Source of the DNA: Oscillospiraceae bacterium
Lineage (GTDB): Bacteria > Bacillota_A > Clostridia > Oscillospirales > Ruminococcaceae
DNA length: 64,000 nt
Reading direction: 5' to 3'
Assembly: GCA_004558145.1 (NCBI GenBank)
Contig: SFDQ01000002.1
Span: 186,001 to 250,000, forward strand
Shown here: positions 18,374 to 25,023 of the stretch, piece after piece
How the letters are laid out: each line of letters opens with the position of its first letter
How positions within the stretch are numbered: position 1 is the stretch's first letter
Notes under the pieces: model-generated
What the model was told of the DNA's origin: nothing
Databases searched by the model: none
The model's input: only the letters and a program-made list of their open reading frames with translations
Translations under genes and position numbers: made by a program

Positions 18374-18402
18374 ATGATATACTTCTTTTGGCCTGCTGTC
18401 AA
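18374..18402 (-). promoter_or_regulatory. Promoter of the thrS T-box transcript
   Basis: TTGACA (18397-18402), 17 bases, TATCAT (18374-18379) on the minus strand; transcription would start just before the T-box leader. Confidence 0.85.
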
Positions 18403-18408
18403 TATTTC

Positions 18409-18437
18409 TTGACAATTTGTAAACTGTTCATTAAAAT
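18409..18437 (+). promoter_or_regulatory. Promoter of rny
   Basis: TTGACA (18409-18414), 17 bases, TAAAAT (18432-18437). It is back to back with the thrS promoter, the two minus-35 boxes being six bases apart. About 200 bases of leader follow before the rny start. In it, a weak stem near 18512-18530 is followed by CTTTTTGG; no recognised riboswitch. Confidence 0.75.
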
Positions 18438-18651
18438 AATGTAGTAGTATATTTGATGATCTGCCGCTGGGCCCAAAGCCATGCAGGGCCGGCGCTGTGC
18501 AATTTATATGACAGGGCCCCTCAAGGGTCTTTTTGGTATGCTCATTGTCAATTATAAATAAAGGCCTTGTTTTGCCCTTTTTGAAACAAACAGGCAAGCC
18601 CAGAACGGCGATTATCTCAGATACCCATTTTATCTTGAGGAGTTGAAACAA

Positions 18652-20205
18652 TTGCCACCCATTATCACTTTTGTGGTGGCGGTCGTTGCAGCTGTCGTTT
18701 CCGGGTTTGTCTGTTTTTTTGCGGGTTCTGCCTACCGCCGCAAGACCGCAGAGGCAAAGCTTGGCAGTGCTGAAGAGGAAGCCAAGCGCATCGTGAACGA
18801 CGCCATCAAGGCCGCCGAACAGAAACGCAAGGAGACCGTGATCGAGGCCAAGGACGAAGCCCTTCGCATGAAGACCGAGGCCGACAAGGAGATCAAGGAG
18901 CGCCGCAGCGAGCTGTCCCGCCAGGAGCGCCGTCTGGACCAGAAGGAGGAAGCGCTGGACAAGCGCGTGGCCGCCCTGGAGCAGAAGGAAGAGGAACAGC
19001 GCCAGCGCTCGGAACTGGTGGAAGCCAAGCTGGACGAACTGGAACAGCTGAAACTCCGCCAGCTGGAAAAGCTGGAGACCATCGCCGGTCTGACCCAGGA
19101 GGACGCGAAGCAGCTGCTTTTGAACCGTCTGGACCAAGACCTGACCCACGAGAAGGCCATGCGCGTGGCCGCCTACGAGGCAAACCTCAAGGACCAGTGC
19201 GACGCCATGGCCCGGGAGCTCATCGGTCAGGCCATCGCCCGCTGCGCCGCCGACCATTCCAGCGAGGCCACCGTGAGCGTTGTGCCCCTGCCCAATGACG
19301 ACATGAAGGGCCGCATCATCGGCCGTGAGGGCCGCAACATCCGCGCCCTGGAGACCGCCACCGGCGTGGACCTCATCATCGACGACACCCCCGAGGCCAT
19401 CACCCTGTCCAGCTTCGACCAGGCCCGCCGCGAGGTGGCCCGCATGACGCTGGAGCGCCTCATCACCGACGGCCGCATCCACCCCGCCCGCATCGAGGAG
19501 ACGGTGGAAAAATGCCGCCGCGAGCTGGAACTGAGCATGAAGCGGGAAGGCGAGCGCGCGGTGATGGAAGTGGGCCTGCACGGCATCCACCCCGACATCG
19601 TGAAGCTGTTGGGCCGGCTGAAATTTCGCACCAGCTTTGGCCAGAACGTGCTGAACCACTCTCTGGAAGTGGCCTACCTCTCCGGCCTGCTGGCCGCCGA
19701 GATGGGCGTGAACGTGACCCAGGCCCGCCGTGCCGGCCTGCTGCACGACATCGGCAAGGCCCTTGACCACGAGATCGAGGGCAGCCACATCCAGATCGGC
19801 GTGGAGATCGCCCGCAAGTACAAAGAGAACCCGGCCATCATCCATGCCATTGAGGCCCACCACGGCGACGTGGAGCCCAAGACCCCGCTGGCCTTCATCG
19901 TGATGGCCGCCGACGCCATCAGCGCCGCCCGCCCGGGCGCCCGCCGCGAGAACCTGGAAAGCTACATCAAGCGGCTGGAAAACCTGGAAGAGCTGAGCTG
20001 CAGCTTCGAGGGCGTGGAGACCGCTTTCGCCGTGCAGGCGGGCCGCGAAGTCCGCATCATGGTGAAGCCCGACGCGGTGGACGACGACCATCTGGTGCTC
20101 TTGGCCCGGGCCATCACCAAGAAGATCGAGGAAGAACTGGACTATCCCGGTCAGATCAAGGTGAACGTCATCCGCGAGAGCCGCGCGGTGGAATACGCGA
20201 AATAA
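18652..20205 (+). CDS. rny: Ribonuclease Y
   Basis: Membrane-anchored endoribonuclease that starts mRNA decay in Firmicutes. One N-terminal membrane helix (VVAVVAAVVSGFVCFFAG) is followed by a long charged coiled coil (about residues 30-190), a KH domain (GRIIGREGRNIRALE) and an HD domain with LLHDIGKALDHE. The TTG at 18652 has GAGGAG nine bases upstream; the TTG at 18643 abuts that site and is less likely. 517 residues, normal. Single-gene unit with a strong terminator. Confidence 0.96.
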   Translation: MPPIITFVVAVVAAVVSGFVCFFAGSAYRRKTAEAKLGSAEEEAKRIVNDAIKAAEQKRKETVIEAKDEALRMKTEADKEIKERRSELSRQERRLDQKEEALDKRVAALEQKEEEQRQRSELVEAKLDELEQLKLRQLEKLETIAGLTQEDAKQLLLNRLDQDLTHEKAMRVAAYEANLKDQCDAMARELIGQAIARCAADHSSEATVSVVPLPNDDMKGRIIGREGRNIRALETATGVDLIIDDTPEAITLSSFDQARREVARMTLERLITDGRIHPARIEETVEKCRRELELSMKREGERAVMEVGLHGIHPDIVKLLGRLKFRTSFGQNVLNHSLEVAYLSGLLAAEMGVNVTQARRAGLLHDIGKALDHEIEGSHIQIGVEIARKYKENPAIIHAIEAHHGDVEPKTPLAFIVMAADAISAARPGARRENLESYIKRLENLEELSCSFEGVETAFAVQAGREVRIMVKPDAVDDDHLVLLARAITKKIEEELDYPGQIKVNVIRESRAVEYAK

Positions 20206-20215
20206 GCTTTGAAAA

Positions 20216-20244
20216 ACAGGGTCCCTTCGGGGCCCTGTTTTTTT
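20216..20244 (+). terminator. Terminator of rny
   Basis: 10-base-pair stem 20216-20225 with 20229-20238, loop TTC, followed by six T. Confidence 0.9.
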
Positions 20245-20325
20245 GCGCTTTTCACGGTGGTTTTGTACAATAAATTTTTAACAGTTCGTCTTGTTTTCGG
20301 GCCGGAAATATAGTATTCTAAAAAA

Positions 20326-20358
20326 AAGGCGTTTTGTCCGGGCAGGGCAAGACGCCTT
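20326..20358 (+). promoter_or_regulatory. 14-base-pair hairpin in the leader of the phosphoribosyltransferase gene
   Basis: AAGGCGTTTTGTCC (20326-20339) pairs fully, with two G-U pairs, with 20345-20358 around a GGGCA loop, right behind an A run and 20 bases before the start codon. A weak promoter (TTGTTT at 20291, 17 bases, TATTCT at 20314) would put it at the 5' end of the message. The stem is not followed by T, so it is not a terminator on the plus strand. Confidence 0.6.
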
Positions 20359-20377
20359 TGAGCATGGAGGATGCTTT

Positions 20378-21016
20378 ATGGAACAGCGTATGCAGAAGGT
20401 CTATTCCCGCAGCGGCGCGGTGGCGCTGAAGGTGGCCCAGGGGCACTTTGCCACCAACCACAGCCACATCAACTACTACATCGACATCACCACCCTCAAG
20501 ACCCGCCTGAGCGACGCGGAGGCGGTGGCCAGAGAGCTGGCCCAGAAATACGTCACCAGCACCGTCATCGACACCATCGTCTGCCTGGACGGCACCCAGG
20601 TCATCGGCGCATGCCTTGCCCGGGAGCTGACCAAAAGCGGCCTTGCCTCCATCAACGCCCACCAGTCCATCTATGTCATCCGCCCGGAGTACAACTCCAA
20701 CAGCCAGCTGCTCTTCCGCGACAACCTCCAGCCCATGCTGAACGGCAAGCACGTTCTCATCCTGATGGCCTCGGTGGCCACCGGCAAGACCATCAACAAG
20801 AGCGTGGAGTGCGTGCAGTACTACGGCGGCATCGTGCAGGGCGTGGCAGCGGTGTACAGCACCATGAAGTCCATCGACGGGCTGGACATCCAGTCCATCT
20901 TCTCCCCCGACGACCTGCCCGGCTACGCCAGCTACGAGTTCAAGGACTGCCCCTACTGCAAGCAGGGCATCAAGCTGGACGCACTGGTGAACAGCTTCGG
21001 CTATTCCAAACTGTGA
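20378..21016 (+). CDS. Orotate phosphoribosyltransferase-like protein
   Basis: Type I phosphoribosyltransferase fold: VIDTIVCLDGTQVIGACLA is the hood/core segment and HVLILMASVATGKTI is the PRPP-binding loop region. A CPYC motif near the C-terminus may bind metal. 212 residues from ATG 20378 with TGGAGG seven bases upstream. Not next to pyrimidine genes, so true orotate use is doubtful; the base substrate is unknown. Its leader hairpin hints at post-transcriptional control. Confidence 0.75.
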   Translation: MEQRMQKVYSRSGAVALKVAQGHFATNHSHINYYIDITTLKTRLSDAEAVARELAQKYVTSTVIDTIVCLDGTQVIGACLARELTKSGLASINAHQSIYVIRPEYNSNSQLLFRDNLQPMLNGKHVLILMASVATGKTINKSVECVQYYGGIVQGVAAVYSTMKSIDGLDIQSIFSPDDLPGYASYEFKDCPYCKQGIKLDALVNSFGYSKL

Positions 21017-21025
21017 AACCAATTT

Positions 21026-21067
21026 AAAAAAGCGGTGCACCCCCAAAGTGAGGGTGCACCGCTTTTT
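21026..21067. terminator. Bidirectional terminator after the phosphoribosyltransferase gene
   Basis: A run of A, then AGCGGTGCACCC pairing with GGGTGCACCGCT, then a T run; lies between two converging genes. Confidence 0.9.
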
Positions 21068-21094
21068 GTTTTTTCGGCTGATTTTTCTTTTGCT

Positions 21095-21442
21095 TCAATG
21101 CTCCAGATTCCGCAGGGCGGCCGGGGAATTTACAATGATCGCTCCAACCGTGGGGCAGTTTCTCCATTCAGCACAATCGCCGCAGGTAGCAACGTTTCTG
21201 CTGCGCGCGCATTTGCGTATTTCGCACAGGCTCTCGCAGAACACGGTTTTGACCCCGTCGGCACGGCATCCGGCACAGTTGATGTGCTCGGGCAGAATGG
21301 GCGCATTGTTCAACTCGCTCCACAATTTTGCCGTTTTCTCACGCAGGGTCTGGTCGTCGTTGATCGTCGCAATGTATGCGTCGCATTTTTCGCAGTCCAG
21401 CCCACAGCAGCCGATCATGCTGCTGACAGCGGTTCGCTCCAC
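21095..21442 (-). CDS. DUF3795 cysteine-rich protein
   Basis: About 115 residues with eleven cysteines in CCGLDCEKCDAY, CAGCRADG, FCESLCEIRKC and CGDCAEW, the DUF3795 pattern, probably a zinc-binding fold of unknown role. The GTG at 21442 has GGGAGG eight bases upstream; an internal ATG at 21418 (MIGCCGLDC) is where many homologues begin and is the alternative. Base composition is lower in G and C than in the neighbours, which may mean recent acquisition. No partner gene is evident. Confidence 0.72.
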   Translation of the reverse strand: MERTAVSSMIGCCGLDCEKCDAYIATINDDQTLREKTAKLWSELNNAPILPEHINCAGCRADGVKTVFCESLCEIRKCARSRNVATCGDCAEWRNCPTVGAIIVNSPAALRNLEH

Positions 21443-21533
21443 TGCCAAAGCCTCCCATCTTTCGTAAGACAGCGCGCCGGAAGCCAGAGCATCTGCGCAT
21501 CCACCGCCCGTCGGGTCCTTTTTTGCTCTGTGC

Positions 21534-21857
21534 TCAGCCCTGGCAGCCCAGGTCGTCCCAGTCGCCGAAGTCCTCGGCGCAGGCGATGCGGGTGGCGTCC
21601 AGCTTGCCGTCCTCGGTGAGGGGCTTTTCCGCCGCGCCCAGGTCCACCGGGTTGGGGTTGGGGCCCCGGTCCGGCTTTTGGGGCGCGTGGTAAGGCTCTT
21701 CCTCTTCGGCGGGGGCGTCGTCGCCCTCGGTCAGGGGCACTTCCACATACTCGCCCTCGATGTGGCCGTCGTTGTTGTAATCCCGCAGCAGCTTCACGGC
21801 AAAGGCCCCCGCGGCAAGCCCTAAGCCAATGGACAAAAAGCGGCGAATGAATCCCAT
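21534..21857 (-). CDS. Small membrane-anchored acidic protein
   Basis: 107 residues: one N-terminal hydrophobic segment (FLSIGLGLAAGAFAVKLL) and then an acidic, proline-rich tail. No domain recognised. DYNNDGHIEGEY resembles a single EF-hand-like loop but no second copy is seen. ATG 21857 has GGGAGG upstream. It has its own promoter. Function unknown. Confidence 0.65.
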   Translation of the reverse strand: MGFIRRFLSIGLGLAAGAFAVKLLRDYNNDGHIEGEYVEVPLTEGDDAPAEEEEPYHAPQKPDRGPNPNPVDLGAAEKPLTEDGKLDATRIACAEDFGDWDDLGCQG

Positions 21858-21913
21858 GTTTTCCTCCCTCTGCATGCCCCCGCGCGGGGGCCGCCAAAAA
21901 GCGCTATGGTGTT

Positions 21914-21942
21914 AGTATACCACGGCCCGCCGTCCCTTTCAA
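21914..21942 (-). promoter_or_regulatory. Promoter of the small anchored protein gene
   Basis: TTGAAA (21937-21942), 17 bases, TATACT (21914-21919) with a TG before the minus-10. Confidence 0.75.
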
Positions 21943-21952
21943 CCGAAACCGG

Positions 21953-21998
21953 GCGAAGAGAAGGGGCCGGCCTTTCGGGGCCGGCCCCTTCTCTTCGC
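21953..21998 (-). terminator. 20-base-pair GC-rich hairpin after the BlaI-type gene
   Basis: Perfect inverted repeat 21953-21972 with 21979-21998, loop of six. It lies 13 bases past the stop of the regulator gene, so it probably ends that transcript, although no T run follows on the minus strand. Confidence 0.6.
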
Positions 21999-22010
21999 GA
22001 TGCGCCTTGC

Positions 22011-22373
22011 TCAGCGCAATTCCTCCAGCACCTGCACCAGCGCCTGCCGGTGCGCGGGGTCGGGGCAGCCGTCGCGGCACAGCACCTCCAGCATCTCCGC
22101 CTCGCTGCCGCCAAACCGCTTTTCGACCAGGTTGTTCAGCTCTACAAGCTGCATCTGGCGGCGGGTCACCAGCGGCGTCACCGTAAAGTCGGTCCCGCTG
22201 CGCTCCAGAACGCCCTTGCTGATCAGCCGCTTGAGCACCGTATAGGTGGTGTTCTTCGCCCAGTCGAACCGCTGGCCTGCAATGGCGGCAATGCGGCTCG
22301 CCGTGGTGGGGGCTGTCTCCCACACGATCTCCATCAGGTTCCATTCTGCATCGAACAGCTTTACTGTTTCCAC
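22011..22373 (-). CDS. BlaI/MecI/CopY-family transcriptional regulator
   Basis: 120-residue winged-helix repressor. The DNA-binding part reads EIVWETAPTTASRIAA, then KNTTYTVLKRLISKGVLER, the typical BlaI pattern; the C-terminal third would form the dimer. GTG start at 22373 with GGACGG seven bases upstream. No BlaR1 sensor protease or CopAB transporter is adjacent, so the signal and targets are unknown. The next minus-strand gene is the small anchored protein, which has its own promoter. Confidence 0.85.
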   Translation of the reverse strand: METVKLFDAEWNLMEIVWETAPTTASRIAAIAGQRFDWAKNTTYTVLKRLISKGVLERSGTDFTVTPLVTRRQMQLVELNNLVEKRFGGSEAEMLEVLCRDGCPDPAHRQALVQVLEELR

Positions 22374-22601
22374 TGTTGATCCGTCCTTTCCGCCCTGCCA
22401 CAGGCTATTTTCCGGCAAATGGGGGCAGAATCCCCTTGTTTACTTTACTATATCATACCCCCCGCCCTTTTTCAGCATAAAACTTCCCCGTCCGGCTTTT
22501 TTTGTAACTTTGCACTTAATGCGCCCGCTTTTTGGGAGCCTCTATGACAATAGTAGACGATTTATGTAGTACATATTTGCATATTTTTATACACAATCCA
22601 C
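22374..22601 (-). other. Leader/promoter region of the BlaI-type gene
   Basis: Gene-free stretch. On the minus strand it contains TATGAT (about 22453-22458) without a clear minus-35. Farther up, an AT-rich block (22540-22607) holds the palindrome ATGTA-G-TACAT (22564-22574). The latter is not the TACA-N2-TGTA box of CopY-type repressors. I see no gene. Confidence 0.4.
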
Positions 22602-22641
22602 AAAAATAAAGCGCCCCGCAGGCAAAATTGCCCGCGGGGCG
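22602..22641 (-). terminator. Terminator of the G3E GTPase pair
   Basis: CGCCCCGC (22612-22619) pairs with GCGGGGCG (22634-22641), extended by GGC/GCC inside; a T-rich run follows on the minus strand. Confidence 0.8.
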
Positions 22642-22675
22642 AAAACACTTCATTTGCACGATCAGCGCCGGAAAC

Positions 22676-23635
22676 TCAGCTGAAGGTGACGTAATCCTGT
22701 TCCAGGGGCTTCGTCGGCTCCACCTCCAGGGCGGTGAGCACCGGGCCCTTGCCGCCGAACAGCGGGTGGAACTGCACCCGCACCTTGGCGGTGAGTTTGA
22801 TCCAGCTGCGCTGGGCCAGCTTTTTGGCCTCGTCGTATTTGCAGGGGAAGCCCACGAACTGGATGTCCTGCACGCAGCAGGTCATGGCGAAGCGCCCGGG
22901 CACGAACTGGCCCTGGCCCACCCGGGGGGTCTGGCAGACCTGGGCGGTGAAGCGCACGGTCTTGCCGTTGTACTTGTCCGGGTCCTCGGAGGCGTCCAGA
23001 TACCAGATGCCGAAGTCCTCGTCGCCGATGTCGATGACGTCGGCCTCGATGTCGAAGGGCAGTTCGTCGGGCAGGTCGTCGTACTCCACGCTGCCGTCGG
23101 AATACTCATAGGCGATGTCGCACCGGCGGCTGGCCTGACGCACCGCCTTGTGGATGTAGTCCCGGTCGTCGGAGGAGCTGACCGCCTCGGCCCGGTTGAC
23201 CACCAGCAGCTCGCTGGCGGCGAATTTTTCCAGCATCAGCTGGCGCATGTTCTCAAAATAGGTGCGGAAGGTGGTGCCGTCGGCGGTGCAGATGGTCTGG
23301 TAGACCAGCCAGTGAGGCGGAAGCGCCTCCATCAGCGCGGAGAGGGGCCACATGCCGTTGTACTCGATGAGCACGCGGCCGGCGCCGCTCTTCTTCGCCT
23401 TCTCTTCCAGAACGTCGGGGGTCAGGTCCGCCTGGGAGTCGATGGTGTCCACCGTGACGCCGCCGAAGGCGAACTCCTCGGGGCGGTACTCCACCTCGCC
23501 CTCCTCGCAGATCAGCAGCAGGGTCTTGTCGCCGCTGTCGAACTTGGGGTCGTTCATGGTCTCCTGGATGAAGGTGGTCTTGCCGCTTTCCAGCTGGCCC
23601 AGGAACAGATAGACCGGGATCTCAGTCGCTGCCAT
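22676..23635 (-). CDS. G3E GTPase fused to a DUF1980 (YcgQ C-terminal-like) domain
   Basis: 319 residues. The N-terminal 190 are CobW/G3E-like with the P-loop GQLESGKTTF and VNRAEA as a G4-like motif; no CxCC metal motif is seen. Residues about 205-319 (VIDIGDEDFGIWYLD, then FVPGRFAMTCCVQDIQFVGFPC) match the C-terminal domain of YcgQ/TIGR03943 proteins, normally membrane-anchored partners of a YcgR permease linked to zinc. This copy has no membrane segment. It starts 13 bases after the other G3E GTPase, so they are one operon, probably in zinc or related metal handling (inference). Confidence 0.75.
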   Translation of the reverse strand: MAATEIPVYLFLGQLESGKTTFIQETMNDPKFDSGDKTLLLICEEGEVEYRPEEFAFGGVTVDTIDSQADLTPDVLEEKAKKSGAGRVLIEYNGMWPLSALMEALPPHWLVYQTICTADGTTFRTYFENMRQLMLEKFAASELLVVNRAEAVSSSDDRDYIHKAVRQASRRCDIAYEYSDGSVEYDDLPDELPFDIEADVIDIGDEDFGIWYLDASEDPDKYNGKTVRFTAQVCQTPRVGQGQFVPGRFAMTCCVQDIQFVGFPCKYDEAKKLAQRSWIKLTAKVRVQFHPLFGGKGPVLTALEVEPTKPLEQDYVTFS

Positions 23636-23648
23636 TTTGTTCTCTCCT

Positions 23649-24803
23649 TTACGCCAGATGGAAGATGAGCTCCAGCGCCGGCTCGTTGAGCTTTGCGCCG
23701 ATGACGCACAGGCGGCCGGTCACGTCGGCCGCGCCGGTGCGCACGTCCGCCTCGCCGGGCACATAGTCGAAGTGGATCCACTCGCCCTCGCCGGGCAGGA
23801 TGCCCTTGGCCCGCAGGATGGTGCCGTACTTGCCGGTGTCCAGGGCGGCCAGGGCGGCCTTCACCTCGTCGGCGGTGAACTTGCGGGCGGTCTCCCGGCC
23901 GAAGCTGGAGAACACCTCGTCGGCGTGATGATGGTGATGGTCATGGCCGCAGGAGCAGTGCTCGTCATGCTCATGGTCGTGGTGGTGGTCATGGCCGCAC
24001 TCGCAATGGTCGTCATGCTCATGGTCATGATGATGCTCGTGGTCATGGCCGCACTCACAATGGTCATCATGGTCGTGGTCGTGGTGATGCTCGTGGTCGT
24101 GGCCGCACTCGCAATGGTCATCATGGTCATGGTCGTGATGATGCTCGTGCTCGTGCTCATGGTCGTGCTCGGCCAGGGTCTGGGCCAGCAGCTTCGCCAC
24201 AAAGTCCTGCCCTTCCTCGATGGCGGCCAGGATCTGCGCGCCGGACAGCTGGGCCCAGTCGGTGGTGATGATGACCGCGTCGGGGTTGACGGTGCGCAGC
24301 AGCGCCACCGCGTCGGCCACCTTCTGCTCGCTGGCAGAGCCGGTACGGCTGAGAATGATGGCGTTGGCGTGGGAGACCTGGTCGTTGTAGAACTCGCCGA
24401 AGTTCTTCATGTACATCTTGACCTTGTTCACGTCCGCCACGGTGGCAAAGCAGTTCAGCTTCACGTCCCGCTCGTCGGCCACAGCGGCCACGGCGCGGGT
24501 CACGTCGCTGAGCTTGCCCACGCCGGAGGGCTCGATGAGGATGCGGTCGGGGGCGAACTGGTCGATGACCTTTTTCAGCGCCTCGCGGAAATCGCCCACC
24601 AGGCTGCAGCAGATGCAGCCGGAGTTCATCTCGGTGATCTCGATGCCGGCGTCCTTCAGGAAGCCGCCGTCGATGCCGATCTCGCCGAACTCGTTTTCAA
24701 TGAGCACCAGCTTCTGGCCGGCGTAGGCCTCGCTGATGAGTTTTTTGATAAGGGTGGTCTTGCCGGCGCCCAGAAAGCCGGAAAAAATATCAATTTTGGT
24801 CAT
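23649..24803 (-). CDS. CobW/COG0523 G3E metal GTPase with His-Cys-rich insert
   Basis: 384 residues. P-loop GFLGAGKTT near residue 8 and the SGCICC metal motif near residue 64 define COG0523 metallochaperone GTPases. Residues about 211-293 are almost wholly His, Asp, Glu, Cys and Gly in repeats of DDHCECGHDHEHHHDHDH. The CobW C-terminal domain follows. The repeat would bind many zinc, nickel or cobalt ions. ATG 24803 has AGAGGT upstream; the 15-codon longer frame is not supported. First gene of a two-gene operon with the DUF1980 fusion. Metal identity cannot be read from sequence. Confidence 0.9.
   Translation of the reverse strand: MTKIDIFSGFLGAGKTTLIKKLISEAYAGQKLVLIENEFGEIGIDGGFLKDAGIEITEMNSGCICCSLVGDFREALKKVIDQFAPDRILIEPSGVGKLSDVTRAVAAVADERDVKLNCFATVADVNKVKMYMKNFGEFYNDQVSHANAIILSRTGSASEQKVADAVALLRTVNPDAVIITTDWAQLSGAQILAAIEEGQDFVAKLLAQTLAEHDHEHEHEHHHDHDHDDHCECGHDHEHHHDHDHDDHCECGHDHEHHHDHEHDDHCECGHDHHHDHEHDEHCSCGHDHHHHHADEVFSSFGRETARKFTADEVKAALAALDTGKYGTILRAKGILPGEGEWIHFDYVPGEADVRTGAADVTGRLCVIGAKLNEPALELIFHLA
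23925..24170 (-). repeat. 54-base tandem repeat coding the His-Cys tail
   Basis: The block GGCCGCACTC recurs at 23993, 24047 and 24101, exactly 54 bases apart, with degenerate copies on both sides. Each full copy encodes 18 residues with a CxC pair and about nine His. Confidence 0.9.
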
Positions 24804-24927
24804 GGTGTTACCTCTCTTTTTATCCATCAGGGAAAAGGCCCGCGGCACCGTGAAAAAGGCGCTGCGGGCGCTTGCGCTCTACCTTTTATTATACCCGTTT
24901 TGTCAACACCCGCGCCGCAGGTGGGGC

Positions 24928-24956
24928 TTAACAAGCGGACTTCAACGTGCTACAAT
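24928..24956 (+). promoter_or_regulatory. Promoter of the aminopeptidase P gene
   Basis: TTAACA (24928-24933), 17 bases, TACAAT (24951-24956); both boxes are one base off consensus. On the opposite strand a TATAAT near 24889-24894 may serve the G3E operon but lacks a properly spaced minus-35. Confidence 0.75.
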
Positions 24957-25023
24957 AGGAACAGTCATTTTGGCTCGAAGGGCGTTTGCCCATGCATTTT
25001 TTGAGAATCGAGGTTTTGCGTTT

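Noticed and set aside
18481..18561. A 26-codon open frame in the rny leader as a leader peptide
   Set aside because: No ribosome site in front and no codon run with regulatory meaning.
22564..22574. ATGTA-G-TACAT as a CopY/BlaI operator
   Set aside because: The half-sites are in the opposite orientation to TACA-N2-TGTA and lie about 190 bases from the regulator start.
23925..24170. Regular 54-base repeats as a CRISPR array
   Set aside because: The repeats are in frame inside a gene, have no spacers and encode a His-Cys tail; no cas gene is near.
24889..24907. TTGACA followed by TATAAT on the minus strand before the G3E operon as a consensus promoter
   Set aside because: The two boxes are only seven bases apart, too close for one sigma-A promoter; only the minus-10 may be real.
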